A DNA stretch of 64,000 bases, taken from Mycobacterium colombiense. GTDB taxonomy: Bacteria; Actinomycetota; Actinomycetes; Mycobacteriales; Mycobacteriaceae. Shown piece after piece: positions 25,851-34,748 of the stretch. The notes under the pieces were generated by a model that saw only the letters and a program-made list of their open reading frames with translations, was not told where the DNA came from and searched no databases. The translations under genes and the position numbers were made by a program. The stretch lies in assembly GCF_001665835.1 (NCBI RefSeq), contig NZ_LZSX01000089.1:1-64000 (forward strand). Reading direction: 5' to 3'. The stretch's first letter is position 1, and every line of letters starts with the position of its first letter.

Positions 25851-27056
25851 ATGCCCTCTCGCGAACTTTCCTTCCCCGTCTTCGACGCCGACAACCACAT
25901 GTACGAGCCGCAGGAAGCGCTGACCAAGTACCTTCCGGACAAGCGCAAGAACGTCATCGACTACGTGCAGGTTCGCGGTCGCACCAAGATCGTTGTGCGC
26001 GGCCACATCAGCGAGTACATCCCGAACCCGACCTTCGAGAAGGTCGCCAAGCCAGGCGCCCAGGAGGACTACTTCCGCAACGGCGCGCAGGGCAAGACCT
26101 ACCGCGAGATCCTCGGCGAGCCGATGAAGGCCATTCCCGCCTTCCGCGAACCGGGCGCGCGGCTGGAGGTCATGGACGAGCTCGGCATCGACTACGCCCT
26201 GATGTTCCCGACGCTGGCCAGCCTGGTCGAGGAGCGCATGAAGGACGACCCGGAGATGACCCACGACGTCATCCACGCGCTCAACGAGTGGATGCACGAG
26301 CAGTGGACGTTCAACTACCAGGACCGCATCTTCGCCACCCCGGTGATCACGCTGCCGATCGTTGATCGCGCGCTGGAAGAGCTTCAGTGGTGTCTCGAGC
26401 GCGGCGCGCGCACTGTGCTGGTCCGCCCGGCGCCGGTGCCCGGGTACCGCGGCAGCCGCTCGTTCGGCCTCGAGGAGTTCGACCCGTTCTGGCAGGCCTG
26501 CATCAAGGCCGAGATCCCGGTCTCGATGCACGCTTCGGACAGCGGTTACTCCGAGTTCGCGAACGTGTGGGAGCCCGGCGACGAGTTCCTGCCGTTCAAG
26601 CCGACCGCCTTCCGCAGCTTCGCGATGGGCCATCGGCCGATCCTGGATGCGATGGGTGCGCTGGTATGCCACGGCGCCCTGTCGCGCAACCCGGAGCTGC
26701 GGATCCTTTCCATCGAGAACGGCGCCGACTGGGTGCCAGACCTGTTCAAGGGCCTCAAGGGCGTCTACAAGAAGATGCCGCAGTCATTCAGCGAGGACCC
26801 GATCGAGGCGTTCAAGCGGTGCGTCTACATCACTCCGTTCTGGGAGGACCGGTTCACCGAGATCGTCAACATGGTCGGCACCGACCGGGTGCTGTTCGGC
26901 TCCGACTGGCCCCACCCCGAGGGCCTGAAAGATCCGATCAGCTTCGTCGACGAGCTCACCGACTTCTCCGAAGACGACATCGCCAAGATCATGGGCGGCA
27001 ACCTGATGAAGCTCATGAAGGTGTCCGCGCCGGCCAAGAAGCCGGTCTCGGCCTGA
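25851..27056 (+). CDS. Amidohydrolase-2 family protein (TIM-barrel metal hydrolase/decarboxylase type)
   Basis: The 401-residue protein begins FPVFDADNHMYEPQEALTKYL, where DADNH replaces the more common DxHxH first metal motif, and has VSMHASDSG with a metal-ligand His, RILSIENGADW, and LFGSDWPHPEG carrying the late Asp. It belongs to the ACMS-decarboxylase/amidohydrolase-2 group, common in mycobacterial catabolic regions but without an assigned reaction. AAGGAG six bases before ATG 25851 is a near-ideal ribosome-binding site, suggesting strong expression when the palindromic operator upstream is free. Confidence 0.88.
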   Translation: MPSRELSFPVFDADNHMYEPQEALTKYLPDKRKNVIDYVQVRGRTKIVVRGHISEYIPNPTFEKVAKPGAQEDYFRNGAQGKTYREILGEPMKAIPAFREPGARLEVMDELGIDYALMFPTLASLVEERMKDDPEMTHDVIHALNEWMHEQWTFNYQDRIFATPVITLPIVDRALEELQWCLERGARTVLVRPAPVPGYRGSRSFGLEEFDPFWQACIKAEIPVSMHASDSGYSEFANVWEPGDEFLPFKPTAFRSFAMGHRPILDAMGALVCHGALSRNPELRILSIENGADWVPDLFKGLKGVYKKMPQSFSEDPIEAFKRCVYITPFWEDRFTEIVNMVGTDRVLFGSDWPHPEGLKDPISFVDELTDFSEDDIAKIMGGNLMKLMKVSAPAKKPVSA

Positions 27057-27135
27057 TCGCTTGACCGCTGCCCGGCAAGCCGGGAGGCTCGGAAGGCGTT
27101 GCAGCGGTAGCGGATACGACGAAGGCGAAAGCGAA

Positions 27136-28326
27136 TCAGGTAGGTCGGCGGTCGCATCGCGCCATCGGTGTGCCCACGAGTCGGTATTCCTTGCTGGTGT
27201 CGACCTGCGGGCCCACACCCTCTTGGAAGAGGACGATGATGTCGGAGCCGCCGAATTGGAAGAACCCGAACTCTTCGCCTTTGGCCATGTGTTGGCCCTC
27301 GACCGCTGTCAGCATGACCGAGGAGACGTGCGCCATGCCGACCGGGATGACCGCGACGATTCCGACGTCGCCACAGTCGGATCCCGAGGTGTCGATGGTG
27401 ACGACGCCGCGGTTCTGGCTGAATTCGAAACCGCTGGTGGTGCTGTCGCTGGACTGAAATTCCCGGTCCTCGATCGCAACCCGCATGAAGACTTTTCCGC
27501 TGATCAAAAACGACTCTTCGACAAGTCCGTCCACCGGCAGATGAAAACGGTGGTAGGCCGACGGCGGCAGCATGTAGTGGACAAACGTTCCACCCGCGAA
27601 GCTTTCGGCGTAGCGACTGCCCCCGATGAGTTGGGTGATGTTGCCGTACTTGTGGGTGTTCTTGATCGTGGTGGCCGGGATGTTCGACTCATCGTCGATG
27701 TCATAGGAGTGCTGGAAAATACAGTCAGCTGGCGAGGTCACCACGGCGTTGCTGGACGGCTCCGCGATCGGACGTAAGCCGCCGTTGAGCTCGCGCCCGA
27801 TGAACTGATTGAACGTCAACCATCCACTGGGCATATTGGGGACGCCATTCACCAATGACTCGTGGATGCGGTATTCCGGAGCGTTGTCGATGAACGACTG
27901 CAGGATCTCCGGGCTGAACGAGTCGGCGGTGTCCAGGAAACCGCCCCACTGCCGCGAGAATTCGGTCATCCACTCGCGAAACCGCTGCGAGCCCTGCGGC
28001 GCCGCGCCATCGATCTCCTGATCGACCAGATAGTAGAAGTGCGCGGTCCGGTCGTTGACTTCCTTGGCTTGCCGTCCTTCAGGAGCCTGCTCCTGCCACG
28101 CCTCCGCGTTCGTTTGCTTGGGCACCCATCTGATGAAGTCTTTGAGGTAGTCCTCGTACTCCGCGGTGTTCGTCGGCCACTCGAGCGCCGCGAACAGGTC
28201 GGGCCGCAATTGGGTCTCCGCCGTGGCTCGGGCCTGGGCCAGTGACTGCTCGAGCAGATCGGCCAAGCCCTCTGACCCGTCGAGGACGGCGCGCAATCGC
28301 TTGATGATTCGGTCCGGGTCGCTCAT
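27136..28326 (-). CDS. Phosphatidylserine decarboxylase-like protein
   Basis: The 396-residue protein has an N-terminal PSD-associated region (about 60-190: FIRWVPKQTNAEAWQ, WLTFNQFIGREL) and a C-terminal PSD domain with YHRFHLPVDG, VIPVGMAHVSSV and KGEEFGFFQFGGSDIIVLF. The GGS triad is where PSD family proenzymes self-cleave to make the pyruvoyl cofactor (LGST or GGST in relatives), with Ser retained. It is not the housekeeping Psd by length and architecture. ATG 28326 with AAGGAG seven bases upstream is chosen; the frame is open to 28422. Promoter sequences should lie in the 294-bp gap to 28621, in which I see no gene. Confidence 0.85.
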   Translation of the reverse strand: MSDPDRIIKRLRAVLDGSEGLADLLEQSLAQARATAETQLRPDLFAALEWPTNTAEYEDYLKDFIRWVPKQTNAEAWQEQAPEGRQAKEVNDRTAHFYYLVDQEIDGAAPQGSQRFREWMTEFSRQWGGFLDTADSFSPEILQSFIDNAPEYRIHESLVNGVPNMPSGWLTFNQFIGRELNGGLRPIAEPSSNAVVTSPADCIFQHSYDIDDESNIPATTIKNTHKYGNITQLIGGSRYAESFAGGTFVHYMLPPSAYHRFHLPVDGLVEESFLISGKVFMRVAIEDREFQSSDSTTSGFEFSQNRGVVTIDTSGSDCGDVGIVAVIPVGMAHVSSVMLTAVEGQHMAKGEEFGFFQFGGSDIIVLFQEGVGPQVDTSKEYRLVGTPMARCDRRPT

Positions 28327-28620
28327 CGCACTACTCCTTGCGCGGTGCTTCGCGCGGTTGAAGGGGGCCTTCCCGGGGCCGCAAGCGCCGCAGAACGCTT
28401 TATCGACCAGGTCGGCCTGCACAGTGTCCGACAGGTACCCCCCGGCACCCCACGTAAACGAGCGCAGCCGGCGGGAGCGGGGACGCCGTATGCCCGTCGC
28501 CGCACTTCGCGGCGATCCTGCGTCGGTTATGTGCGCGTCCGCCCGGCCCGAAAGGGGTATACGCCACCAAGGTGCGTGATCCTGCGGTCACTGGCACGTG
28601 CATCGGGACGAGGAGGGTAG

Positions 28621-28995
28621 ATGAGCGTGACATCGGAAGGCCGGACGCCGGTCAGTATCGATGACGACGTCGCGCTCCTCACCGAGCAGATCGAGGCGCT
28701 GCAACGACTCGGGCAGCGTGACGACGTCGACGACGAAGAGATCTACGACCTGAGCATCAGGTGGGGCGCCGCGCTCGCGGGACGGCTGCCACGCGTGGCG
28801 CATTACGATTCGCTGGGGCAGCTCGGCGACGACGATCAGCGGCGCTTTCAATCGCTGTGCGACCAGCTACGCGAATTGTCGCCGCTGATAGAGCGATTCG
28901 ACCTCGCACGGCCGCAGCTCCCAGGATCCACGGACGGTCAAACTAGCCGGGGGCGTCGCCGCCGAAAGCGTCCGAGTCGCTTCCTGCGTAGGTGA
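28621..28995 (+). CDS. Hypothetical protein, helical with basic C-terminus
   Basis: I do not recognise this 124-residue protein. It has an acidic helical N-terminal half (DDDVALLTEQIEALQRLGQ, DDVDDEEIYDLSIRWG), a middle helix LCDQLRELSPLIERFDLARPQL, and a strongly basic tail GRRRRKRPSRFLRR that could bind nucleic acid or membrane. GAGGAGGG precedes ATG 28621. Its last 53 bp overlap the end of a convergent gene, which supports the tail being real coding sequence only weakly. Confidence 0.6.
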   Translation: MSVTSEGRTPVSIDDDVALLTEQIEALQRLGQRDDVDDEEIYDLSIRWGAALAGRLPRVAHYDSLGQLGDDDQRRFQSLCDQLRELSPLIERFDLARPQLPGSTDGQTSRGRRRRKRPSRFLRR

Positions 28996-29266
28996 GAAAG
29001 TCTGTGTCGCGCAATCTGATCGCGGTCCGCGGCTTGGGGCAGTCCGGGTTGCGACAGGTGAGCGCGACCATGTAGGCATCGGCATCCTCGTTCAAGAACA
29101 GGAAACCGAGGTACAGGGCGCCGCCGACGGCGAAATCCGTTGCGCCGCAGGCTTCACAGTGCCCGCCCTTCGCCGCGATCTGCTCGAGTACGCGATGGTG
29201 CGCCACCGCATCCAAGCTGATCAGCTCGGGGCGTACCCCGACTCCCTCGGTCGCCATGTCGGTCAT
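28943..29266 (-). CDS. Small zinc-ribbon-like protein
   Basis: The 107-residue protein has two Cys pairs, CEACGATDF and CRNPDCPKP, about 35 residues apart, as in a zinc ribbon, surrounding a hydrophobic core GGALYLGFLFLNEDADAYMVAL. ATG 29266 begins one base after the stop of the cytochrome/oxidoreductase gene, so the two are co-transcribed and this protein may be an accessory to that enzyme. Function unknown. Its 3' end overlaps the convergent hypothetical gene by 53 bp. Confidence 0.7.
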   Translation of the reverse strand: MTDMATEGVGVRPELISLDAVAHHRVLEQIAAKGGHCEACGATDFAVGGALYLGFLFLNEDADAYMVALTCRNPDCPKPRTAIRLRDTDFLTYAGSDSDAFGGDAPG

Positions 29267-29267
29267 C

Positions 29268-30758
29268 TCAGATTTCCACGTCCTTGTCGTAGTACACGCG
29301 GTCCTCGCGCCACCCGCCCGTGCCCATGCCGATCCCGGCATAGTCCTCGACGAATTCGATCTGGTTGATCCACTTGGCCATTTTGAAGCCCACCTGAGTT
29401 TCCACCCGCAGGCGTAAGGGCGCACCGTGCTGGATCGGCAGAGGCGCGCCGTTCATTTCATAGGCGAGCAGGGTCTGCGGCTTGTCGGCGAACTCGAGGT
29501 CGAGCACCTCATAGAACTGGCCTCCGCCGTGTGACGCCGGCTCGTCAGTGCTGTTGTCCTGCATCGTCAAAAAGCAGATGTAGCGCGCCTGCGGCAGCGG
29601 CCGCACCAGGTCCACCAGCTGATGCAGATGAACGCCGGTCCATTCGCCGATGCTGGTCCAGCCCTGAACGCAATTGTGCATCACGCATTGCGTTTCCGAC
29701 TCGGCCAGCGTGCGCAGCGCGTTGAGGTCCAGGATCACCGGGTTTTCCACCAGCCCGCCGACCCGCAGCCGCCAGTCCACGAAGTTGTGCACCGCCATCA
29801 CCTTGTATTCCGTGCTGGTGGGCGGCTTTCCGTTGATGCGGTGCTGTTTGGAAATTTTGTGCGCCGGATAGTTCTGCCGCGAGTTCAGCGGCCGCAGCAG
29901 CAGCAGGCGCGCCGCGGTGACCACCGCGCCCAGCACGCGCTGCACCGACCGCGGGTTGCGCAGACTCCAGACCGTCGCCGCGACATGGACGACGATGATC
30001 GCCGCAATGATCAGCAGCGAGATGGTGGTCGCCCAATAGGTATTGCGGACGGCACCGAAAATCATTGACGCGGTGAGCCTGCCCCAGCCCCAGAAGAAAA
30101 TCATCGACAGGTGAATCACGATGAAGACCAGGAACGCGATGAGGCCCAGGAAGTGCAAGCTTCGCGCCCATTGCCGGCCGCCCCACATTTGGACATACCA
30201 CGGGAATCGCGCCTCGATCGCCGGAGACTGAGCGGCCCCGGTCAGGATCTGAAATGGCGCAAGAATAAAGATTATCCCGGCGTAGGTCAGCTTCTGGATG
30301 GCGTCCAGCGGTTCACCCGGCAACACCGGCGGCAGATTGAACGTCAGGTAGGTGACGATGTCGTCCCACGCTTCGGGGAAGATCGACCACGAGGCGGGCC
30401 AGTAGCGATGCCACTGGCCGGTTGCGAACAACAGGATGTAATAGGACAGGCCAAGCAGAATCCAGCCGATGACCACAAAGAAGTGCCAGTGGCGACCCAC
30501 GCCGAGCTGCGCGCGGCCTGGCAACGAAATGAACGGGCTGTAGTCCTCTTCCTCATCCAGGGTGTCGTAGATCCTGTCCCGCGGCATCACCTTTCGGGTG
30601 AAGCGCGCCCACTCCGTGCCCGGCTTGCTGTCGTCGTGCCAGTACAGCTTCGGGTGGGTGGCCAGAATCTCGAGACCGCTGCGCAAGATCAGCGTCACGA
30701 ACAAAACGTTCAGCCAATGATCGATGCGCAGCCATACCGGATAGTCCAACGTTGTCAT
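29268..30758 (-). CDS. Membrane cytochrome b561-type / molybdopterin (sulfite-oxidase fold) fusion oxidoreductase
   Basis: The 496-residue protein has an N-terminal membrane half (about 1-280) with at least five hydrophobic helices and candidate heme His in RIDHWLN, GRHWHFF, SLHFLG and IVIHLSM, then a soluble C-terminal domain (about 310-496) of the sulfite oxidase/YedY fold with CVMHNCVQGWTSIGEWTGV supplying the Mo-ligand Cys. In MsrPQ the molybdoenzyme and the heme membrane subunit are separate proteins; here both are in one chain. The reaction is unknown; a membrane-linked reductase or oxidase is likely. A small membrane gene lies 12 bp upstream and a zinc-ribbon gene directly downstream. 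Confidence 0.88.
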   Translation of the reverse strand: MTTLDYPVWLRIDHWLNVLFVTLILRSGLEILATHPKLYWHDDSKPGTEWARFTRKVMPRDRIYDTLDEEEDYSPFISLPGRAQLGVGRHWHFFVVIGWILLGLSYYILLFATGQWHRYWPASWSIFPEAWDDIVTYLTFNLPPVLPGEPLDAIQKLTYAGIIFILAPFQILTGAAQSPAIEARFPWYVQMWGGRQWARSLHFLGLIAFLVFIVIHLSMIFFWGWGRLTASMIFGAVRNTYWATTISLLIIAAIIVVHVAATVWSLRNPRSVQRVLGAVVTAARLLLLRPLNSRQNYPAHKISKQHRINGKPPTSTEYKVMAVHNFVDWRLRVGGLVENPVILDLNALRTLAESETQCVMHNCVQGWTSIGEWTGVHLHQLVDLVRPLPQARYICFLTMQDNSTDEPASHGGGQFYEVLDLEFADKPQTLLAYEMNGAPLPIQHGAPLRLRVETQVGFKMAKWINQIEFVEDYAGIGMGTGGWREDRVYYDKDVEI

Positions 30759-30770
30759 GCCTGGGCCCCG

Positions 30771-31247
30771 TCAGTCGTACCACTGCTGGCGTCGCGGATA
30801 GGCCACGTTGATGCCCGACAGCACCGTCGTGTGCACGGCGATAAACGCCGCCGCGCAAGCCATCCCCAACGTCCCGGGTGCGAAGTCCCATCGGGCGGTC
30901 ACCGCGACGAGCCCGGGCAAGCTGACCCAGCGAGTGACCAGATACAAGGCGAGAAAGCCCAAGCAAACCAAACTTCCGAGATACCAACCGGCCTGGGGCA
31001 CAGCGGGTGTGATGCGCACCACCATGGCGCTCGCCGCGGTCACGCACGCGGCCGCCAGCACCAGCGCGTAGGCGGCGAAATACTGGGGCAGGTCCGGCTC
31101 GGTGGCCAGCACGTAGACGTGCACCGCCACCAACCCGGCGAGCAGCCCCCCGCCCAGCGCGGTCACCGTGCGCGGCAGGTTGAACGCCACCCAGCCGTTC
31201 AAGGTCAGCACCCGTGACGACAGGAAGCGCCGCCAGAGCGCCGACAT
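30771..31247 (-). CDS. Four-helix membrane protein, probable partner of the cytochrome/Mo fusion
   Basis: The 158-residue protein has four hydrophobic segments (VTALGGGLLAGLVAVHVYVLA, FAAYALVLAAACVTAASAMVV, YLGSLVCLGFLALYLV, LGMACAAAFIAVHTTVLSGI), with His in segments one and four and Arg in RWVS. I do not recognise a family. ATG 31247 is chosen because GGTGGAG lies six bases upstream; the frame is open to 31304. The gap of 12 bp to the oxidoreductase indicates one operon and a possible electron-transfer or anchoring role. Confidence 0.7.
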   Translation of the reverse strand: MSALWRRFLSSRVLTLNGWVAFNLPRTVTALGGGLLAGLVAVHVYVLATEPDLPQYFAAYALVLAAACVTAASAMVVRITPAVPQAGWYLGSLVCLGFLALYLVTRWVSLPGLVAVTARWDFAPGTLGMACAAAFIAVHTTVLSGINVAYPRRQQWYD

Positions 31248-31478
31248 GCGTCGCTCCACCAGATCGGCCACGACTGCGAGGTACCCTGCCCCGCACGTCC
31301 GCAAACGGGGCTGTTCGGCCGTTTACGGGCCGCGATTTTCGCAGTCGTCAATTGGATTTGTCGGCAAATGTGCCGACACCGATCAGACCGTACCAAACCG
31401 TTGCAATACGAATGCAAGAACGATTGCTAATCTGAACAATAACGTGTGCAAATAGGTCAGCCCATTTGACCCGGTTTC

Positions 31479-31504
31479 GAGCGGTCCCGCTTTGCGGGCC
31501 GCTC
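31479..31504 (+). other. GC-rich hairpin in the leader of the SpoIIE/STAS gene
   Basis: Arms GAGCGG/CCGCTC and CCCGC/GCGGG pair around a TTT loop with one bulged T. The hairpin ends 11 bp before the AGGAGG ribosome-binding site (31515-31520). It could shape leader RNA; no T-tract follows, so it is not a typical terminator. Confidence 0.5.
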
Positions 31505-31529
31505 GGAGGCTGCTAGGAGGAACGGCCAG

Positions 31530-33497
31530 ATGGTGGCCGAAAACGACTGGGACAGAAGCGTCGGTGCGGCAGACGACGTACGCCGCGTCTTCGAGAACGT
31601 CCCCGCGCTGTTGGTCGGGCTCGAGGGGCCGGACCACCGATTTGTCGCGGTCAATGCGGCTTACCGCACGCTCAGTCCGCCAATTGACTCCATCGGGCTA
31701 TTTGTGCGCGACGTCTATCCCGAGCTGGAAAGCCAGGAAATCCTGCAGATGTTCGACCGGGTATATCAAACCGGCGAACCGCAGTCGGGCACGGAATGGC
31801 GAGTGCAGGCCGACTTCGAGGGCGAGGGACGCGCCCAGGAACACTTCTTCGACTTCATCGTCACGGCGCGGCGCGCAGAGGACGGCTCGATCGAGGGCGT
31901 CCAGCTTGCCTTCGTCGACGTCACCAGCCGGGTGCAGACGCGGATGGCCGCCGAAGCGCGCCTCGAGGAGATGTCCGAGCGGTACCGCAACGTCCGCGAT
32001 TCCGCCACCGTCATGCAGCAGGCGCTCCTGGCACCGTCGGTACCCGTCGTCCCCGGCGCGGACGTGACCGCGCAGTACCTCGTCGCCGCGGAGGACACCG
32101 CGGCCGGTGGCGACTGGTTCGACGCGATACCCCTCGGCGACCGGCTGGTGCTCGTCGTCGGAGACGTGGTCGGCCACGGCGTGGCAGCGGCCGCGGTGAT
32201 GTCGCAGCTGCGGACCGCGCTGCGCATGCAGGTCGTCGCCGGATATCCGATCGCCGAGGCGCTCGAGGCGGTTGACCGATTCCGCAAGCACGTCCCCGGG
32301 TCGAACACGGCCACCATCTGCGTCGGCTCGCTCGACTTCGGCACCGGCGAATTCCGGTACTGCACCGCCGGACACCCGCCGCCGCTATTGGTCACGGCGG
32401 ACGCCACCGCGCGCTATCTCGAGCCCTCGGGCGGCGGTCCGCTCGGCAGCGGCACCGGCTTTCCGGTACGTACCGAATTCCTCGACGTGGGCGACTCGAT
32501 CCTGCTGTACACCGACGGCCTGATCGAACGGCCCGGCCGGCCGCTGGGCGCCAGCACCGCCGAATTCGCCGAGCTGGCCGCGAACATCGTCGGCGGCCAG
32601 CGCGGCTTCGTCATCGAGTCATCCGTGCGGCCGATCGACCGAATCTGCTCGGAGACACTGGAATTACTGCTGCGCTCGACGGGCTACAGCGACGACGTGA
32701 CACTCCTTGCGGCGCAACGCCGGACACCGGCGGCACCCCTACACCTGACACTGGACGCGACCATCCGGACCGCGCGCGCGGTACGCACCCGCCTGCGGCA
32801 GTGGCTGTCGGAGATCGGCGCCGACGCCGACGACATCTCCGATGTGGTGCACGCGATTTCGGAGTTCGTCGAGAACGCGGTCGAGCATGGTTATGCCACC
32901 GAGGTCCCCGACGGCGTTGTCATCGAGGCGACGCTGTCGGGCGATGGCAACCTGCACGCCTCGGTGGGCGACCGCGGACGGTGGAAGGACCACCGCGAGG
33001 GCGAGACCGGTCGCGGCCGCGGCCTCGCGATGGCCGAGGCCCTGGTGTCGGAGGCGCACGTCAGTCACGGCGCCGACGGGACGACCGCCAGTCTGACGCA
33101 CCAACTCTCGCGGCCGGCGAACTTCGTCACCGACTCAGTGGTCAGCCGGGCGGCCGACCGGCGGACAGCCAATGCGGAATTCGTCTCCGAGGTCAGCGAA
33201 CCGGGCCGCATCGTGGTCAGTGGCGACGTCGACTCCAACACCGCCTCCACCCTGGACCGTCAGATCGCGGTCGAAAGCCGTTCCGGCGTCGCACCGTTGA
33301 CGGTCGATCTCACCGCCGTCACCCACCTCGGTTCGGCGGGCGTCAGCGCGCTGGCCGCCGCCCGCGAGCGGGCGCGCCGACAGGGCAGCGAGTACGTGCT
33401 GGTGGCCCCGCCGGGCCGCCCGGCGCACCACGTGCTGTCGCTGGTGCAGATCCCGGTGGTCAGCGGCCTCGCCGAGAACGTCGTCGCCGAGGGCTAG
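31530..33497 (+). CDS. PAS-SpoIIE phosphatase-HATPase-STAS sigma-factor regulator (Rv1364c-like)
   Basis: The 655-residue protein carries four domains in the order of M. tuberculosis Rv1364c (653 residues): a PAS sensor (about 18-130), a PP2C/SpoIIE phosphatase (about 155-400; metal Asp in AGGDWFDA, VGDVVGHG and GYSDDVTLL), an RsbW-like HATPase (about 405-530; EFVENAVEHGY N-box, GRGRGLAMAE), and a STAS anti-anti-sigma domain (about 555-650; HLGSAGVSAL with the phosphorylatable Ser). It should tune a SigF-type factor by partner switching within a single chain. AGGAGG lies nine bases before ATG 31530. It is transcribed alone, convergent with a FadE gene. Confidence 0.93.
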   Translation: MVAENDWDRSVGAADDVRRVFENVPALLVGLEGPDHRFVAVNAAYRTLSPPIDSIGLFVRDVYPELESQEILQMFDRVYQTGEPQSGTEWRVQADFEGEGRAQEHFFDFIVTARRAEDGSIEGVQLAFVDVTSRVQTRMAAEARLEEMSERYRNVRDSATVMQQALLAPSVPVVPGADVTAQYLVAAEDTAAGGDWFDAIPLGDRLVLVVGDVVGHGVAAAAVMSQLRTALRMQVVAGYPIAEALEAVDRFRKHVPGSNTATICVGSLDFGTGEFRYCTAGHPPPLLVTADATARYLEPSGGGPLGSGTGFPVRTEFLDVGDSILLYTDGLIERPGRPLGASTAEFAELAANIVGGQRGFVIESSVRPIDRICSETLELLLRSTGYSDDVTLLAAQRRTPAAPLHLTLDATIRTARAVRTRLRQWLSEIGADADDISDVVHAISEFVENAVEHGYATEVPDGVVIEATLSGDGNLHASVGDRGRWKDHREGETGRGRGLAMAEALVSEAHVSHGADGTTASLTHQLSRPANFVTDSVVSRAADRRTANAEFVSEVSEPGRIVVSGDVDSNTASTLDRQIAVESRSGVAPLTVDLTAVTHLGSAGVSALAAARERARRQGSEYVLVAPPGRPAHHVLSLVQIPVVSGLAENVVAEG

Positions 33498-34738
33498 GGC
33501 CGGTCGGCTCGCTCGCCGTGCCGCACCTGGCTGAACGGAACCCCGCGATCGGCAGCGTATTCCCGGGGGAAGCCCAGCACCCGCTCGCCGATCACGTTGC
33601 GGGCCATCTCCGTTGTGCCGCCGCCGATGGCGACCGTCTGCCGGGATAGATACCGCAGGCCCGTTTCGAGACCGGCGCCCTGCTCCCCCACCACGCCGGC
33701 GCTTCCGGCGATCGCCAGCGCCGTGTCGACGTTGGTGGTCGTGGTCTCGGAGTGGAACAGCCTGATGAGCGTTCCGGCGGCGGGCGGCAGCACCCCGTCT
33801 CTGACGCTGCGGTACACGTGACCGATCAGTTGCTCGGCCACCGCGCGGTGCACCAGGGCGCGACCGGCCATCTCGCGCACGCGTTCGTTGTCGGCTTGCC
33901 CGGTCTTCTCCGCGAGCTCCACGTAGTCGACCGGAATCGTGTTGCCGCCCTCGCTGCCGCTGCCGCTGGCGAACTCGGACCCCTGCCCAACCGCGCGGCG
34001 TTCGTGGTACAGCTGCCGGGACGCCACCGCCCAGCCGCCGTCGACCTCGCCGACGACGGCGTCATCTCCGACGTCGACGCCGTCGAGGAACTCCTCGCAG
34101 AATTCGGTGGAACCGCTCAGCATCGTGATGTGCCGCAACGTGATTCCCGGATGCGCGATGGGCACCAGGAACATCGTCAGCCCCTCGTGCTTGGGCACGT
34201 CCCAGTTGGTGCGGGCCAGACACAGGCCGTAATCGGCGGCGAACGCGCTCGTGCTCCAGGTCTTGGCGCCGTTGATGATCCAACGGTCACCCCGCCGCTC
34301 GGCCCGGGTGAGGACACCGGCCAGGTCCGATCCGCCGCTGGGCTCACTCAACAACTGCACCAGCACTTCCTCACCGCGCAGCGCCGCGGCGATGTGCTGC
34401 TTCTTCTGGTCTTCGCTGCCGGTGTCGAGCAGGGTGGCGCAGCAGATGGTGAACGTCGGGGTGTTGAGAATCAGCGGCATCTCGTAGTCGAGGGATTCGA
34501 CGTCGAAGGCCTTCTGGTATTCGTAGTCCAGCCCGAGACCGCCGTACTCGCGGGGGAAGCAGATGCCGGCGAATCCGCCTTCATACAAACGCTTTTGCAG
34601 TTCTCTGGCCCTCAGCCAGGACCGTTCCTCGTCACGTGGCGCGGCCGGCGGGGCCTCACTGTCGATTGCGGGCATGTTGGCCGCCAGCCAGGCCCTGGCC
34701 CGGGCGGCGAACTCCGCAACGGATTCGGTCGAGGTCAT
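33494..34738 (-). CDS. Acyl-CoA dehydrogenase (FadE), conserved subunit
   Basis: The 414-residue protein has FPREYGGLGLDYEYQK, LLSEPSGGSDLAGVLTRAERR, NGAKTWSTSAF and GGGTTEMARNVIGERVLGFPREY, the full pattern of a FAD-binding FadE subunit. ATG 34738 lies 10 bp after the stop of a second FadE gene, its presumed heteromeric partner. Its stop overlaps that of the convergent Rv1364c-like gene by 4 bp. The substrate is unknown; pairs of this kind desaturate CoA esters of branched or ring-bearing acids in mycobacteria. Confidence 0.92.
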   Translation of the reverse strand: MTSTESVAEFAARARAWLAANMPAIDSEAPPAAPRDEERSWLRARELQKRLYEGGFAGICFPREYGGLGLDYEYQKAFDVESLDYEMPLILNTPTFTICCATLLDTGSEDQKKQHIAAALRGEEVLVQLLSEPSGGSDLAGVLTRAERRGDRWIINGAKTWSTSAFAADYGLCLARTNWDVPKHEGLTMFLVPIAHPGITLRHITMLSGSTEFCEEFLDGVDVGDDAVVGEVDGGWAVASRQLYHERRAVGQGSEFASGSGSEGGNTIPVDYVELAEKTGQADNERVREMAGRALVHRAVAEQLIGHVYRSVRDGVLPPAAGTLIRLFHSETTTTNVDTALAIAGSAGVVGEQGAGLETGLRYLSRQTVAIGGGTTEMARNVIGERVLGFPREYAADRGVPFSQVRHGERADRP

Positions 34739-34748
34739 CGGATCTTCA

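Noticed and set aside
27071..27084. CCCGGC/GCCGGG hairpin between convergent genes as terminator
   Set aside because: The loop is only two bases (four if the outer pair opens) and no T-tract follows; position is suitable but evidence is too weak.
31473..31500. SigF-type promoter for the Rv1364c-like gene
   Set aside because: GGTTT is present but the sequence at the expected -10 distance is GGGCC-like, not GGGTA.
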